Below are positions 1 to 8,242 of a stretch of 9,700 bases of DNA, piece after piece. Origin of the DNA: Anaerolineae bacterium (lineage in GTDB: Bacteria; Chloroflexota; Anaerolineae; JACIWR01); NCBI GenBank assembly GCA_021162125.1, contig JAGGZG010000007.1, forward strand, positions 1 through 9,700, given 5' to 3'. Position numbers and translations under genes: made by a program. Numbering within the stretch: position 1 is the first letter of the stretch; each line of letters begins with the position of its first letter. The notes under the pieces are model-generated. The model did not search any database, was not told the DNA's origin, and saw only the letters and a list, made by a program, of their open reading frames with translations.

Positions 1-206
1 AAAACCGTTTCCTGCTGACCGACGAGGCTACTGGTGAGCTTACCCCTCGTGGGCGGACGATCATTGATCACACCCCGATGGGCCGTTTCGGCGAGCCGGA
101 GGACCTGGTCGGCACAGTGCTGTGGTTACTCTCGCCGGGGGCGGCGTTCGTGCACGGGGTAGTCGTGCCGGTGGACGGCGGATTCTCAGCGTTCAGTGGG
201 GTGTGA
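1..206 (+). CDS. SDR-family D-mannonate oxidoreductase (fructuronate reductase), C-terminal end, partial
   Basis: This is the last 67 codons of a short-chain dehydrogenase/reductase; the reading frame is open from base 3 and stops with TGA at 204-206, and the N-terminal part lies outside the window. Visible features are the tail typical of SDRs: HTPMGRFGEPEDLVGTVLWL, followed by a VVVPVDGG-type strand (here VVVPVDGGFSAFSGV) at the extreme C-terminus. The NRFLLTDEATGELTPRG stretch and the FSAFSGV ending resemble, from memory, the SDR-type UxuB group that interconverts D-mannonate and D-fructuronate with NAD(H) in hexuronate catabolism in the cytoplasm. The cofactor-binding Rossmann motif and the YxxxK active site cannot be seen here, so the substrate is a family-level guess; another sugar-acid or 3-oxoacyl SDR is possible. 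smc starts 9 bp downstream, close enough for co-transcription. Confidence 0.8.
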   Translation, partial: NRFLLTDEATGELTPRGRTIIDHTPMGRFGEPEDLVGTVLWLLSPGAAFVHGVVVPVDGGFSAFSGV

Positions 207-215
207 AAGTAAGGT

Positions 216-3200
216 ATGCGCCTTAAACACCTGGAACTGCAGGGGTATAAAACCTTTGCCACGAAAACCGAATTCATCTTCGACGAGGGCATCACCGCCA
301 TCGTCGGCCCCAACGGAAGCGGAAAATCGAATATCGCCGATGCCGTGCGTTGGGTGCTGGGCGAGCAGAGTTACAGGCTCCTGCGTGCCAAGCGTACCGA
401 GGATATGATTTTCTCCGGCAGTAAGCAGCGCGCCCGCCTGGGCATGGCTCAGGTCTCGCTCACTTTCGACAACAGCGATGGCTGGTTGCCCATTGAATTT
501 ACCGAGGTGACCATCGGTCGCCGTGCCTATCGCTCCGGCGAGAACGAATATCTGCTCAACGGCAGCCGCGTCCGCCTGCGCGACATCACCGAACTTCTGG
601 GACGCAGTGGCCTCAGCCGCCGCTCGTACACCGTCATCGGCCAGGGACTCATTGATGCTGCTCTCTCCCTGCGCCCCAGCGAGCGCCGGACACTTTTTGA
701 GGAGGCGGCGGGCATTAGCATCTACCAGCGCAAGCGCGAGGATGCTCTGGTCAAGCTGGAGGAAACTCGCCAGAATTTGCTGCGGGTGAGCGACATCATC
801 GCCGAGATTGCTCCCCGCCTGCGCCGCCTGGAACGCCAGGCCGAGCGGGCGCAGGAGCAAGCCGACGTCCAGCGCCGGCTGGAGTCGGTGCTGCGCACTT
901 GGTACGGCTACCAGTGGACGCGCGGCCAGATCGCTCTGCGCGAGGCCAAAGATCGAGCGCGGCAGCAGGAAGCATTGCTCAACGAGCGGCGCGGGGATCT
1001 GGCCGAACTGGGGCAACACATCGCCGACCTGCGTGCCCGGCAGGGAACGCTTCGCCGACAACTGAGCGATTGGCATCGGGAAAGCAGTGCCCTGCACGCT
1101 CAGGCCGAGAAGCTGCAGCGCGAGCTGGCCGTGCGCGAAGAGCGGCGGCGATTGCTCCAGGCCCGCCGCGAGGAGATTCTGGCCGAGATAGCGCCCCTGA
1201 AGGCCAGTGTGACTGCCCAGCAGGAGCGCATCGCTGCTGTGGAAGCCGATCTGCGTGACCTGGAAGCCCAGCTTGAGGAACAGAAAGCACAGGTCCACGA
1301 GGCCCAGGCCCAGGTAGAGGCCCACGAATGCAGGCGACAGGAGGCGCTGGCCGCTCTGACCGCTGCCCAAGACCGTGCCTTCTCGTTGGCTACCCAGGCC
1401 GCCGACCGCCGCAATCGCCTGGTCCAGCTTGCCGAGCGCCGTGCTGAGCTGCAAGGCGAGCGCGCGGAACACGAACGAGCTTTGGACACCCTGGCTATCC
1501 AGGCCCAGGAGCTTGAAGCTAAACTGTCGGCAGCGGATCGTTCCCTGGCGGCGAGCAAGGCCCGGCTCGATGACCTGGAGGCCCAGCGTGCGGATTGCCG
1601 GGCGCGCATCGCCGCCAGCCAGCAGGAACAGGCTCAGCTCCGTGCTCGCCTGTCCGAAGTTCGCCAGGAGCAGAGCCGCCTTCAGGCCCGCCACGATCTG
1701 CTGGCCCGTATGCGACAGGAGGGCGAGGGGTACTACGCCGGGGTGCGGGCAGTGTTGCGAGCGGCGAACAAGGAGCAACTACGGGGCGTCCTCGGTGTGG
1801 CAGCCAGCCTGATGCAGGTGCCCACCGAACTGGAACGGGCCGTCGAGGTGGCCCTGGGCGCGCACCTGCAGGACGTGATCGTCGAGACCTGGGCCGACGC
1901 TGAGGCGGCTATCACTCTGCTCAAGCGCACCCACGGCGGCCGGGCGACCTTCTTGCCGCTGGATACTGTGCGCCCGCCGCGTGCCCGCCCGCTGCCCGAT
2001 GAGCCAGGCGTCATTGGCCTGGCCAGCGAGCTGGTGAGCTTCGCGGAGCGGCTGCGACCTGCTTTCGAGACGCTGCTGGCCCGTACTGCCGTCGTGCGTG
2101 ACTTGCCCACCGCCCGTCGCGTGCTGAACGAGCTGCGAGGTGGCTTCCAGATCGTCACAGTGGAGGGTGAGATTGTGCGGGCCAGCGGCGCGGTGACCGG
2201 CGGTAGTGCCAGAACGCAGACCAGCGGCATCCTGGCCCGTGAGCGGGAATGGCGCGAGCTGCCCGCCGAGTTAGAGGCCATTGCCCAACGAGAGAAAGAG
2301 GCAATGGCCCAGCTCGATCAGGCGGTCACGGACGAGCGCCAGCGCCAGGAAGAGTTGGCCGCGCTCACGGCACGGATCGAGGCCCTGACCACGGAACTGA
2401 ACGCCCAGGACGAGGCCCACCGCGAGCTGGAGCGCCAGGTGGAGCGGGTAGCCCAGGACAAAGCCTGGCGCGAGGGGATTGCTGCCCAGATCGCGAGTGA
2501 ACTGGCGACGCTGGACGACAAAGAGAAGCGCCTGCGCGATGAACTGGAAAGGCTGGAGGCTGAGGAAGCGGCGGAGCAGGCCCGCGTTGTTGAAGTGCAG
2601 GCCGAACTGGAGGCACTGCGCTCCGACGAGTGGGCTGCGCAACTGGCCCAGCAGCGGGCAGACGTGGCCGTTCTTGAGCAACGTCTATCCAGCCAACGCA
2701 CCATTCTGCGCAGCCATCAGGCCAGCTTGACCCAGCTCCAGGAGCAGATCACGGCCAGGCGGAAACGCGCTGCGCAACTTGCTGCTGAGAGCGAGGAGTT
2801 GGACCGCCAGATCGGGCAGTGGCGAACTGAGAACGATGCGCTCCTGGCCAGCATCCAGGCCCTGGCTGCCCGCATCGAGCCGGCCGAGGCCGAACTGGCC
2901 GACCTGGAACGTGCCCAGGCTGCTACCGAGGAAGAAGAAGCTCGTCGCCGGGGACTGCTGCGCGACTACGAAAATCGCTACAATCAGGCATGGCTGGAGG
3001 TTGGTCGCCGCGAGGATGAGCTGGCCAGCCTGCGCCGTCAGATCGAGGACGACCTGGGGCTGGTGGAACTGGACATGGAGGAGATCAGCGGACAGCCCCC
3101 TTTGCCCTTGCACCCTCTGGTCTCGGCGCTGCCCGCAGTCGAAGCTCTGCCCGAGGGCCTGGAAAAAGAAATCCGCCGTCTGCGGGCCCGGCTGCGGCGC

Positions 3201-3818
3201 ATCGGTGCGGTCAACCCCAACGCCCCCACAGAGTACGCCGAAGTCCTGGAACGCCACACTTTCCTTACCTCTCAGGCCCAGGACCTGGAGCAGGCGGCGG
3301 CGCACCTGCGCCAGGTGATCGCCGAACTCGACGAGATCATGGAGCGCGAGTTCTCGCAGACTTTCAACGCCGTGGCTGCGGAGTTCAAGAACACTTTTAC
3401 CTCACTCTTTGGCGGGGGCACGGCCCGGCTGGTGCTCACCGACCCGGACAATCTGATGGAGACGGGGGTGGACATCGTTGCCCGGCCACCGGGCAAGCGT
3501 GTCCAGAGTCTGGCCCTGCTCTCCGGCGGTGAGCGTTCGCTGACGGCGGTGGCCCTGATCTTCGCCATCCTCAAAGTCAGCCCCACCCCATTCTGCATCC
3601 TGGACGAGGTGGACGCCATGTTGGACGAGGCCAACGTGGGCCGCTTTCGTGCCGCCCTGGAGGAGCTGGCGCAGCACACCCAGTTTATCGTCATCACCCA
3701 CAACCGGGGCACCGTCCAGGCGGCGAATACCATCTACGGAGTCTCGATGGGTGAGGACAGCGTGTCACGGGTGATCTCCCTCAAGCTGGAGGGCGAGAAG
3801 ATTATCACGCCGGAATGA
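216..3818 (+). CDS. smc: Chromosome segregation/condensin ATPase SMC
   Basis: SMC is the DNA-loop-forming ATPase of the bacterial condensin (with ScpA and ScpB), which organises and segregates the chromosome. The 1200-residue protein is full length for the family. It begins MRLKHLELQGYKTFA, the standard SMC N-terminus, which fixes the ATG start. Walker A GPNGSGKS lies at residues 31-38, with the WVLGEQS Q-loop just after. Coiled coil rich in Ala, Glu, Gln and Arg runs roughly 165-505. The hinge is about 505-665, with a glycine-rich end (GAVTGGS). The return coil is about 665-1020. The C-terminal head has the ABC signature LLSGGERS (1101-1108), Walker B FCILDEVDA (1126-1134, catalytic E1131), a D-loop, and the H-loop histidine H1162 in VITHN. 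No canonical Shine-Dalgarno at normal spacing is seen (AAGG ends 1 nt before ATG), so translation may be coupled to the upstream SDR gene. scpA, scpB and ftsY are not in view. Confidence 0.97.
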   Translation: MRLKHLELQGYKTFATKTEFIFDEGITAIVGPNGSGKSNIADAVRWVLGEQSYRLLRAKRTEDMIFSGSKQRARLGMAQVSLTFDNSDGWLPIEFTEVTIGRRAYRSGENEYLLNGSRVRLRDITELLGRSGLSRRSYTVIGQGLIDAALSLRPSERRTLFEEAAGISIYQRKREDALVKLEETRQNLLRVSDIIAEIAPRLRRLERQAERAQEQADVQRRLESVLRTWYGYQWTRGQIALREAKDRARQQEALLNERRGDLAELGQHIADLRARQGTLRRQLSDWHRESSALHAQAEKLQRELAVREERRRLLQARREEILAEIAPLKASVTAQQERIAAVEADLRDLEAQLEEQKAQVHEAQAQVEAHECRRQEALAALTAAQDRAFSLATQAADRRNRLVQLAERRAELQGERAEHERALDTLAIQAQELEAKLSAADRSLAASKARLDDLEAQRADCRARIAASQQEQAQLRARLSEVRQEQSRLQARHDLLARMRQEGEGYYAGVRAVLRAANKEQLRGVLGVAASLMQVPTELERAVEVALGAHLQDVIVETWADAEAAITLLKRTHGGRATFLPLDTVRPPRARPLPDEPGVIGLASELVSFAERLRPAFETLLARTAVVRDLPTARRVLNELRGGFQIVTVEGEIVRASGAVTGGSARTQTSGILAREREWRELPAELEAIAQREKEAMAQLDQAVTDERQRQEELAALTARIEALTTELNAQDEAHRELERQVERVAQDKAWREGIAAQIASELATLDDKEKRLRDELERLEAEEAAEQARVVEVQAELEALRSDEWAAQLAQQRADVAVLEQRLSSQRTILRSHQASLTQLQEQITARRKRAAQLAAESEELDRQIGQWRTENDALLASIQALAARIEPAEAELADLERAQAATEEEEARRRGLLRDYENRYNQAWLEVGRREDELASLRRQIEDDLGLVELDMEEISGQPPLPLHPLVSALPAVEALPEGLEKEIRRLRARLRRIGAVNPNAPTEYAEVLERHTFLTSQAQDLEQAAAHLRQVIAELDEIMEREFSQTFNAVAAEFKNTFTSLFGGGTARLVLTDPDNLMETGVDIVARPPGKRVQSLALLSGGERSLTAVALIFAILKVSPTPFCILDEVDAMLDEANVGRFRAALEELAQHTQFIVITHNRGTVQAANTIYGVSMGEDSVSRVISLKLEGEKIITPE

Positions 3819-3827
3819 TGGGCTGAT

Positions 3828-3868
3828 GTGTTGCGTGTTGCGTATTGCGTGTTGCGTGTCTACGTGTT
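3828..3868 (+). repeat. Left heptamer array of element A (GTGTTGC units)
   Basis: Tandem 7-bp units begin 9 bp after the smc stop: GTGTTGC, GTGTTGC, GTATTGC, GTGTTGC, then a degenerate GTGTCTA and CGTGTTT. The 17-mer TTGCGTGTCTACGTGTT at 3852-3868 recurs exactly and on the same strand at 8253-8269 in element B, although there it lies at the 3' end of the ORF rather than the 5' end. The array is the reverse complement type of the right-hand array. Confidence 0.9.
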
Positions 3869-3891
3869 TCATGGCGTAAAAGGAACTTTCA

Positions 3892-4061
3892 ATGAACTAC
3901 AATGAGAGGCTGTCGCTATGCACCGCATCAAGCTCTTAACCAGAATCATTCGCTTGCTACTCACCATTATCCCCGCCGAGCGCGGCTACAAGCTGAAAGA
4001 AGAACAGGCATCCTACGATGTGGGCCTGATTGATTTGCTCGACAACCCACCCATGCCGTAG
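3892..4061 (+). pseudogene. Four-helix-bundle (S23-type) gene remnant with internal deletion
   Basis: Comparison with the intact gene at 8283-8750 shows the original ATG at 3892 and codons for MNYN, then a junction near the GA dinucleotide (about 3903-3906). After that comes the 3' end of the gene from the equivalent of residue 109 (MHRIKLLTRIIRLLLTI) to the TAG at 4059-4061. About 298 bp, coding for the core of the bundle with its SANIAEGY motif, is missing. The two parts are in different frames: from 3892 translation stops after 15 codons at TAA 3937-3939. An internal ATG at 3918 could give a 47-residue peptide ending DLLDNPPMP, with GAGG at 3906-3909 as a possible ribosome site 8 nt away. 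In these 47 codons I count nine synonymous and three amino-acid-changing differences from the intact copy. Loss of function is likely; translation of the short peptide is unproven. Confidence 0.85.
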
Positions 4062-4062
4062 A

Positions 4063-4112
4063 CACGCACCACGCTCCACGCACCACGTTTCACGTATTCA
4101 CGCCTCACGTTC
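4063..4112 (+). repeat. Right heptamer array of element A (CACGCAC units)
   Basis: Units run CACGCAC, CACGCTC, CACGCAC, CACGTTT, CACGTAT, then after one extra T, CACGCCT and CACGTTC. The array starts 1 bp after the pseudogene stop codon. The last two units overlap the stop and final four codons of the large kinase gene on the opposite strand (4098-4112), so the kinase ends in Glu-Arg-Glu-Ala encoded by repeat-like sequence. The units are more degenerate than in element B. Confidence 0.85.
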
Positions 4113-7100
4113 CCCCAAGACCTCTCTCAGGACTGCCAGTACGTCCTCTTGCAGGAAAGGTTTGCTGATGCAGGGCCTATCCGTTTGCTCAAGGAAGGCC
4201 CGTGTCTCGGGATTGACCACGTCGCCGGTGGTGAAAATAACCCGTTGTACCAGTGGCGAGTCCATCTCCATCAGCCGCTGGTAGAACTCCTGGCCGTTCA
4301 ATCCGGGCATCTTCAGGTCGCAGATGATCGCGTCGTAGTCCGCTCGCCTGAGGCGCGCCAGAGCCTGGTTGCCGTCCGTGGCCAGGTCCGTGGTGTGCCC
4401 CTCCAGTTTGAGGATGCGTGCCAATAGACCAGCGATGGTCAATTCATCCTCGACGATCAGAATCCGGCGCGAAGGAATAGCAGGACGGGCCAGCAGATTC
4501 TTTTCGCCGGCTTGCAATTTTGTCTTTTGGTCGCTTTCCTTCATTACCGGTAGCTCTACGAAAAAAGTCGCCCCCTGTCCTGCCTCACTCTTGGCCCAGA
4601 TGCGCCCCCCGTGCTCGCTTACGACGCCGTAGCAGATGGCCAGCCCCAACCCCGTCCCTTCTCCGATCTCTTTGGTGGTGAAAAAGGGGTCGAAGATGCG
4701 GGTGATTATGCTCGGCGGGATGCCGGGACCATCGTCGGCGAAAGTGATGCGGATCGTCTGCCCCTCGTCTACCAGGCGTGTGCGCACGGTGAGCGTGCCC
4801 CGTCCGTGGGCCTGTTTCATTGCCTGGTGAGCATTGTTGATGATGTTGAGGAACACTTGCTGCAACTGGTGGACGTCGGCCTGGGTGTGGGGCAGGGCGG
4901 GGTCCAGGTCGCGGACGATGGTGATGTTGTCCACGTCCAACTGGTAGGCCAGCAACTCAATCGTCTTCTCGATGGCACGGTTGATGTCCGTCTTCTCGCG
5001 CATCGGCGGATACTGGCGGGCGAAGGTAAGCAGCTTGCGCACGATGTGGGCGCTGCGCTCGGCCTGCTCGTAGATTTTCCGCAGGTCCGCTTTGATCGCC
5101 CCGTCCACGCTGGCCTCCCGCTGTACCAATTCCGCGTAACCCATGATCGAGGTCAGCGGGTTATTTAGCTCGTGGGCCACGCCGGAGATGAGCTGGCCCA
5201 CCGCTGAGAGCTTGCCCGATTGCAGCAATTGGGCCTGTAACCGCCGCCGCTCGGTGACGTCCTGCCTGATGTTCAGGATACCCTGAACACGGCCCTGTTC
5301 GTCCTTGATGGGTACACACGTCTCCTCGGCGATGTAGCCGGGGCGGACCTCTCCTTCCCAGCGATGTACCTCCCCATCCTCCAGAGCTAACGAAGCAGGG
5401 CACTCCTCACAGGGCTTTGCCCGTCCCCAGACCTCGTAACCGCGCTGGCCCCGGATTTCATCCAGCCGGTAGCCCTCTTTCTCCTCGGCGAACTTGTTGA
5501 CCAGCACGTATCTCATTTCGGTGTCCAACAGGGCAATGGACAGGGGCGCGTGGTCGAGGATGGTCTGCATCTCCCTCATGCGGGCCTGCAACTCTTCGTG
5601 TAGTCGTGCATTTTCGATAGCGATGGCTGCCTGGGCGGCGAAGGCCAGTGCCAGGCGAGCGTGGTCTGCGGTGTAGAAGCCTGGCTCTCGCTTGTCCAGG
5701 GCGATCATCCCGATCAGCCGGTCGCCAAAAAGCAACGGCACCCCCAGCCAGGAGCGGATGCGGGCCTGGGCGTGGGGTTTCTGGCGGAAATCCTCGTAAA
5801 GGGCCGAGGCGTCGTCCACGATGAAGGGGGCGCGGGTGGCCATCACCTGGCGGTTGGGGTTATCACCGTCCACGGGGAAAGAGAGGCCCAGCAACTCGTC
5901 GAGGTTGGGGAAGCCGAGGCCACCGATGATCTCCAGGCGGTCTTCTTTGAGAAGCTGGACCGAGGCGCTGTCGTAGGGCACCACTTGTCGCAGTTGGGCC
6001 AGGATCAGTTCGAACACCTGTCGCAAATCCAGGGTAGCACTCAGGGCCTGGGCCGCCAGGCGCAGTGTCTCGGCCTCTTGCCGGCGGCGGGCCTCGGCCT
6101 GGAACAGGCGCGCGTTCTCGATGGCCACCGCTGCCTGGTTGGCCAGCGCCTGGGCCAGCTCGGCATCCTTCTGGGTGTAGAAGCCGGACTGGGTGCTGTC
6201 CATCATCAGCGCCCCGATCATCTCGTCGCGCACCAGGAGCGGCACCCCGATCCAGGCGCGCACGTGCTCGGCCCCGGACACCCAGATCCAGCGTTCGTCC
6301 TGCCGCACGTCGGGGATGACGACGGGCTGCCGGGTAGTAGCCATCTCTTGCCAGATGGGGCTGTCCCCCAGGCGTAGGGCGGCTTCTTTGATCACCGTTT
6401 CCTCGTCCTCGTAGCCGGCGAGGGCGATCATGGCCGGCCCCTCCGCGGAGAAAAGCAGGAGTGAGGCAGTCTCGTAGGTCAGCACCCGTTTCAGTTGTTC
6501 TAGGATCAGACGCAGGACACTGTGCAGGTCCAGGGTTGAGCCCACGATACGTGACACGTCGCCCAGTATTTCGGCCTGGCGGCGACGGGTTTGCTCTGCC
6601 TCAAATAGCCGCGCCTTCTCGACGGCGATGGCTGCCTGGCTGCCGAGGGTCTGGAAAAGCTCTAAGTCGTCCTCGTCGTAGGCGAAAGGGCGATAGCTTT
6701 GCACGGACATAACGCCCACTACTTTGTCGCCGACGAGTAAGGGGACGCCAAGCCACGAGGAAGGAAACTTCCCGGTGCCCCAGACGAAGCCCGGACGTGG
6801 GTATTTGTCCTTTTCCTCCTCGAGGTTCTTGATCAGGATGGGTTTTCTGGTGGTGACAATCAGCCCGCTCAGCCCCTGGCCGAGAGGCCTTGACTGGCGT
6901 GGTTCTCGCACTCCTTCGTCAATCATAAGCAGGTAGTCCAGCATATTGGTCTCTTGATTGTAAAGGGCGATGTGGAAAGCAGCGGCGTCCATGATCTGCG
7001 ATACCTCGCGGTAGATCAACTCCGCCAGCTCATCCAGGTGCAGGGTCGAGCTGATGGCCCGGCCAATCTGGTTGAGGGCGGTTAACTCAGCGATGCGCCG

Positions 7101-8177
7101 CTCCCGCTCGGTGTAAAGCCTGGCGTTCTCGATGGCGATGGTTGCCTGACTGGCCAGAGAAGTGAGAAGCGCCACGTCCTGCGTGGAGAAGGGGACTGGC
7201 TGGCGACGCCACAGTACGATCCCGCCGATCAATTCCTCCCCCTTGAGCAGGGGCACGGCCAGCACGGAGTGGATGCCGTCTATGGCGGCGATCTCGCGGA
7301 AGCGGTATCCGGCCTCGGTCTCAGTGTCCACCACCTGTACCGGCTCTCTGGTTGCCGCGGCCCGGCCCACGGCTCCCTCCCCAACTTTGACGCCAGCCTC
7401 GTTCACCGCTCTTACGAAATCCTCGCTGGCGTTGTAACTGGCGGTGATGTGCAGGATGCCCTGCGCTTTGTCCAGCTCGAAGATGCCCCCCTCGTCTGCG
7501 TGGGCGAGGATGGTGGCCTGAGTGGCGATGGCCTCCAGCACCTGCTCCAGGTTGAGCGTGGAACTGATGGCCCGTCCCACCTCGGCCAGGGCCTCTACTT
7601 CCTCAGTGCGCTGCTGCTGAGCCTTGAACAACTGTGCATTTCGGATAGCCGCCGCAATCTGGGCGGCCAGGGCCTCCATGGCCACGATGTCTGCTTGATC
7701 GAAGGCATCCGGGTATATGCTCTGCACGTCCAGAGCACCGATGACTTCGTCGTCCAGCTTGAGGGGTACACATAGCTCTGACCTGGTCAGCACTTCGCCC
7801 AGGAAACCTTTGATGTAGTGCGGCTCTTGGCTCACGTCGTTGGCCAGCAAGCTCTGTCCCGTCCTGACCACCCAGCCGATGATGCCCTTGTCTACCGATT
7901 GCCGGTAAGTGCGGGACACCAGTTCCTCAAAACCACCGGCCACCGCCCGCATCACTACCTGGCGGCGGCTCTTGTCCAGCAAGAACAGGGCCACGTTGTA
8001 ATAGTTGAAGCTCGTCTGGATAGCCCTGGTAACCTCTTCCATCATCTCGTCCAGGTCGAGGATCGAGGTCGCCAGCCGGCCTACTGCGTTGACGAGCGTC
8101 AGTTGAGAGCTCCTTTTTTCAGCAAGGGTGTTGAGTGTGGCCAACTCACGAAGGACAGATTTTGAGTGTTTCTCCAT
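4098..8177 (-). CDS. Multi-GAF PAS hybrid sensor histidine kinase with C-terminal receiver
   Basis: This 1359-residue protein is predicted to be a cytoplasmic sensor kinase; I see no signal peptide or membrane segment. In order it has five GAF domains (about 25-180, 190-352, 360-522, 530-690 and 697-857), each ending in a helix such as IENARLF. A PAS domain follows (about 870-985) with a CEEC motif. The HisKA domain has the phosphorylated H1002 in VAHELNNPL. The HATPase domain has an N-box (LNIINNAHQAM, about 1108-1118), a G1 box (DDGPGIP, about 1148), an F box (DPFFTTK) and a G2 box (GEGTGLGLAI). A short linker leads to a receiver (about 1236-1355) with phospho-acceptor D1287 in CDLKMPGLNG and SKPF near the end. 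It should autophosphorylate on His and pass phosphate to its own receiver; the ligand is unknown. The ATG at 8177 is chosen because AGGA lies 7 nt upstream; a TTG at 8237 extends the frame by 20 residues of unlikely sequence. The C-terminal EREA is encoded inside the heptamer array of element A. Confidence 0.93.
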   Translation of the reverse strand: MEKHSKSVLRELATLNTLAEKRSSQLTLVNAVGRLATSILDLDEMMEEVTRAIQTSFNYYNVALFLLDKSRRQVVMRAVAGGFEELVSRTYRQSVDKGIIGWVVRTGQSLLANDVSQEPHYIKGFLGEVLTRSELCVPLKLDDEVIGALDVQSIYPDAFDQADIVAMEALAAQIAAAIRNAQLFKAQQQRTEEVEALAEVGRAISSTLNLEQVLEAIATQATILAHADEGGIFELDKAQGILHITASYNASEDFVRAVNEAGVKVGEGAVGRAAATREPVQVVDTETEAGYRFREIAAIDGIHSVLAVPLLKGEELIGGIVLWRRQPVPFSTQDVALLTSLASQATIAIENARLYTERERRIAELTALNQIGRAISSTLHLDELAELIYREVSQIMDAAAFHIALYNQETNMLDYLLMIDEGVREPRQSRPLGQGLSGLIVTTRKPILIKNLEEEKDKYPRPGFVWGTGKFPSSWLGVPLLVGDKVVGVMSVQSYRPFAYDEDDLELFQTLGSQAAIAVEKARLFEAEQTRRRQAEILGDVSRIVGSTLDLHSVLRLILEQLKRVLTYETASLLLFSAEGPAMIALAGYEDEETVIKEAALRLGDSPIWQEMATTRQPVVIPDVRQDERWIWVSGAEHVRAWIGVPLLVRDEMIGALMMDSTQSGFYTQKDAELAQALANQAAVAIENARLFQAEARRRQEAETLRLAAQALSATLDLRQVFELILAQLRQVVPYDSASVQLLKEDRLEIIGGLGFPNLDELLGLSFPVDGDNPNRQVMATRAPFIVDDASALYEDFRQKPHAQARIRSWLGVPLLFGDRLIGMIALDKREPGFYTADHARLALAFAAQAAIAIENARLHEELQARMREMQTILDHAPLSIALLDTEMRYVLVNKFAEEKEGYRLDEIRGQRGYEVWGRAKPCEECPASLALEDGEVHRWEGEVRPGYIAEETCVPIKDEQGRVQGILNIRQDVTERRRLQAQLLQSGKLSAVGQLISGVAHELNNPLTSIMGYAELVQREASVDGAIKADLRKIYEQAERSAHIVRKLLTFARQYPPMREKTDINRAIEKTIELLAYQLDVDNITIVRDLDPALPHTQADVHQLQQVFLNIINNAHQAMKQAHGRGTLTVRTRLVDEGQTIRITFADDGPGIPPSIITRIFDPFFTTKEIGEGTGLGLAICYGVVSEHGGRIWAKSEAGQGATFFVELPVMKESDQKTKLQAGEKNLLARPAIPSRRILIVEDELTIAGLLARILKLEGHTTDLATDGNQALARLRRADYDAIICDLKMPGLNGQEFYQRLMEMDSPLVQRVIFTTGDVVNPETRAFLEQTDRPCISKPFLQEDVLAVLREVLGEREA

Positions 8178-8184
8178 TGTGCTA

Positions 8185-8188
8185 TCCT
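8185..8188 (-). promoter_or_regulatory. Shine-Dalgarno AGGA deciding the kinase start
   Basis: On the minus strand the sequence reads CACAGGATAGCACAATG. AGGA is separated by 7 nt from the ATG at 8177-8175, the normal bacterial spacing. The alternative in-frame TTG at 8237 has no comparable site and would place the start 5 bp from the heptamer array. I do not see a convincing -35/-10 promoter in the 65 bp between this gene and element B. Confidence 0.7.
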
Positions 8189-8242
8189 GTGTGATGTTTA
8201 GCGCAGTTTGGTTCGCTGGAAACGGAGACAAGCCCAAAAGGT

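Larger units (their letters stand above)
3828..4112 (+). mobile_element. Element A: internally deleted heptamer-flanked S23-type unit
   Basis: A 285-bp unit fills the gap between the convergent smc and large kinase genes. It consists of a left heptamer array, a remnant of a four-helix-bundle gene, and a right array of the complementary heptamer. It is homologous to the intact unit at 8243-8817 but inverted relative to it. Homology covers the 5' leader (CGTGTTTCATGGC, then TAAAAGGA, then TCAATGAA), the first codons, the last 47 codons and the array immediately after the stop codon. The segment 3847-3862 is complementary to 4059-4074 at 15 of 16 positions, so a transcript could form a stem. Seen: the repeats, homology and deletion. 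Inferred: that the unit moved as a discrete element. No transposase is encoded and no clear target-site duplication is visible. Confidence 0.55.

Noticed and set aside
186..1778. 530-codon open frame on the minus strand opposite smc
   Set aside because: It lies wholly antisense to well-conserved smc coding sequence, is Leu/Gln/Ala-rich low-complexity when translated, and shows no family motif. It is a shadow of high-GC coil codons.
3819..3860. Rho-independent terminator after smc
   Set aside because: No GC-rich hairpin followed by a T-run is seen; only the heptamer array is present, whose partner lies about 200 bp away.
3828..4112. CRISPR array
   Set aside because: The repeats are 7 bp, directly abutting with no spacers, and inverted across an ORF remnant; no cas gene is present.
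5661..6377. 238-codon + strand open frame inside the large kinase gene, and similar ones at 4611-5168 and 7269-7775
   Set aside because: They are antisense to conserved GAF and kinase domains and their translations resemble no family; the minus-strand frame explains the sequence.
8178..8237. Upstream TTG start adding 20 residues to the large kinase
   Set aside because: There is no Shine-Dalgarno at that codon and no domain sequence in the extension, whereas the ATG at 8177 has AGGA at 7 nt.
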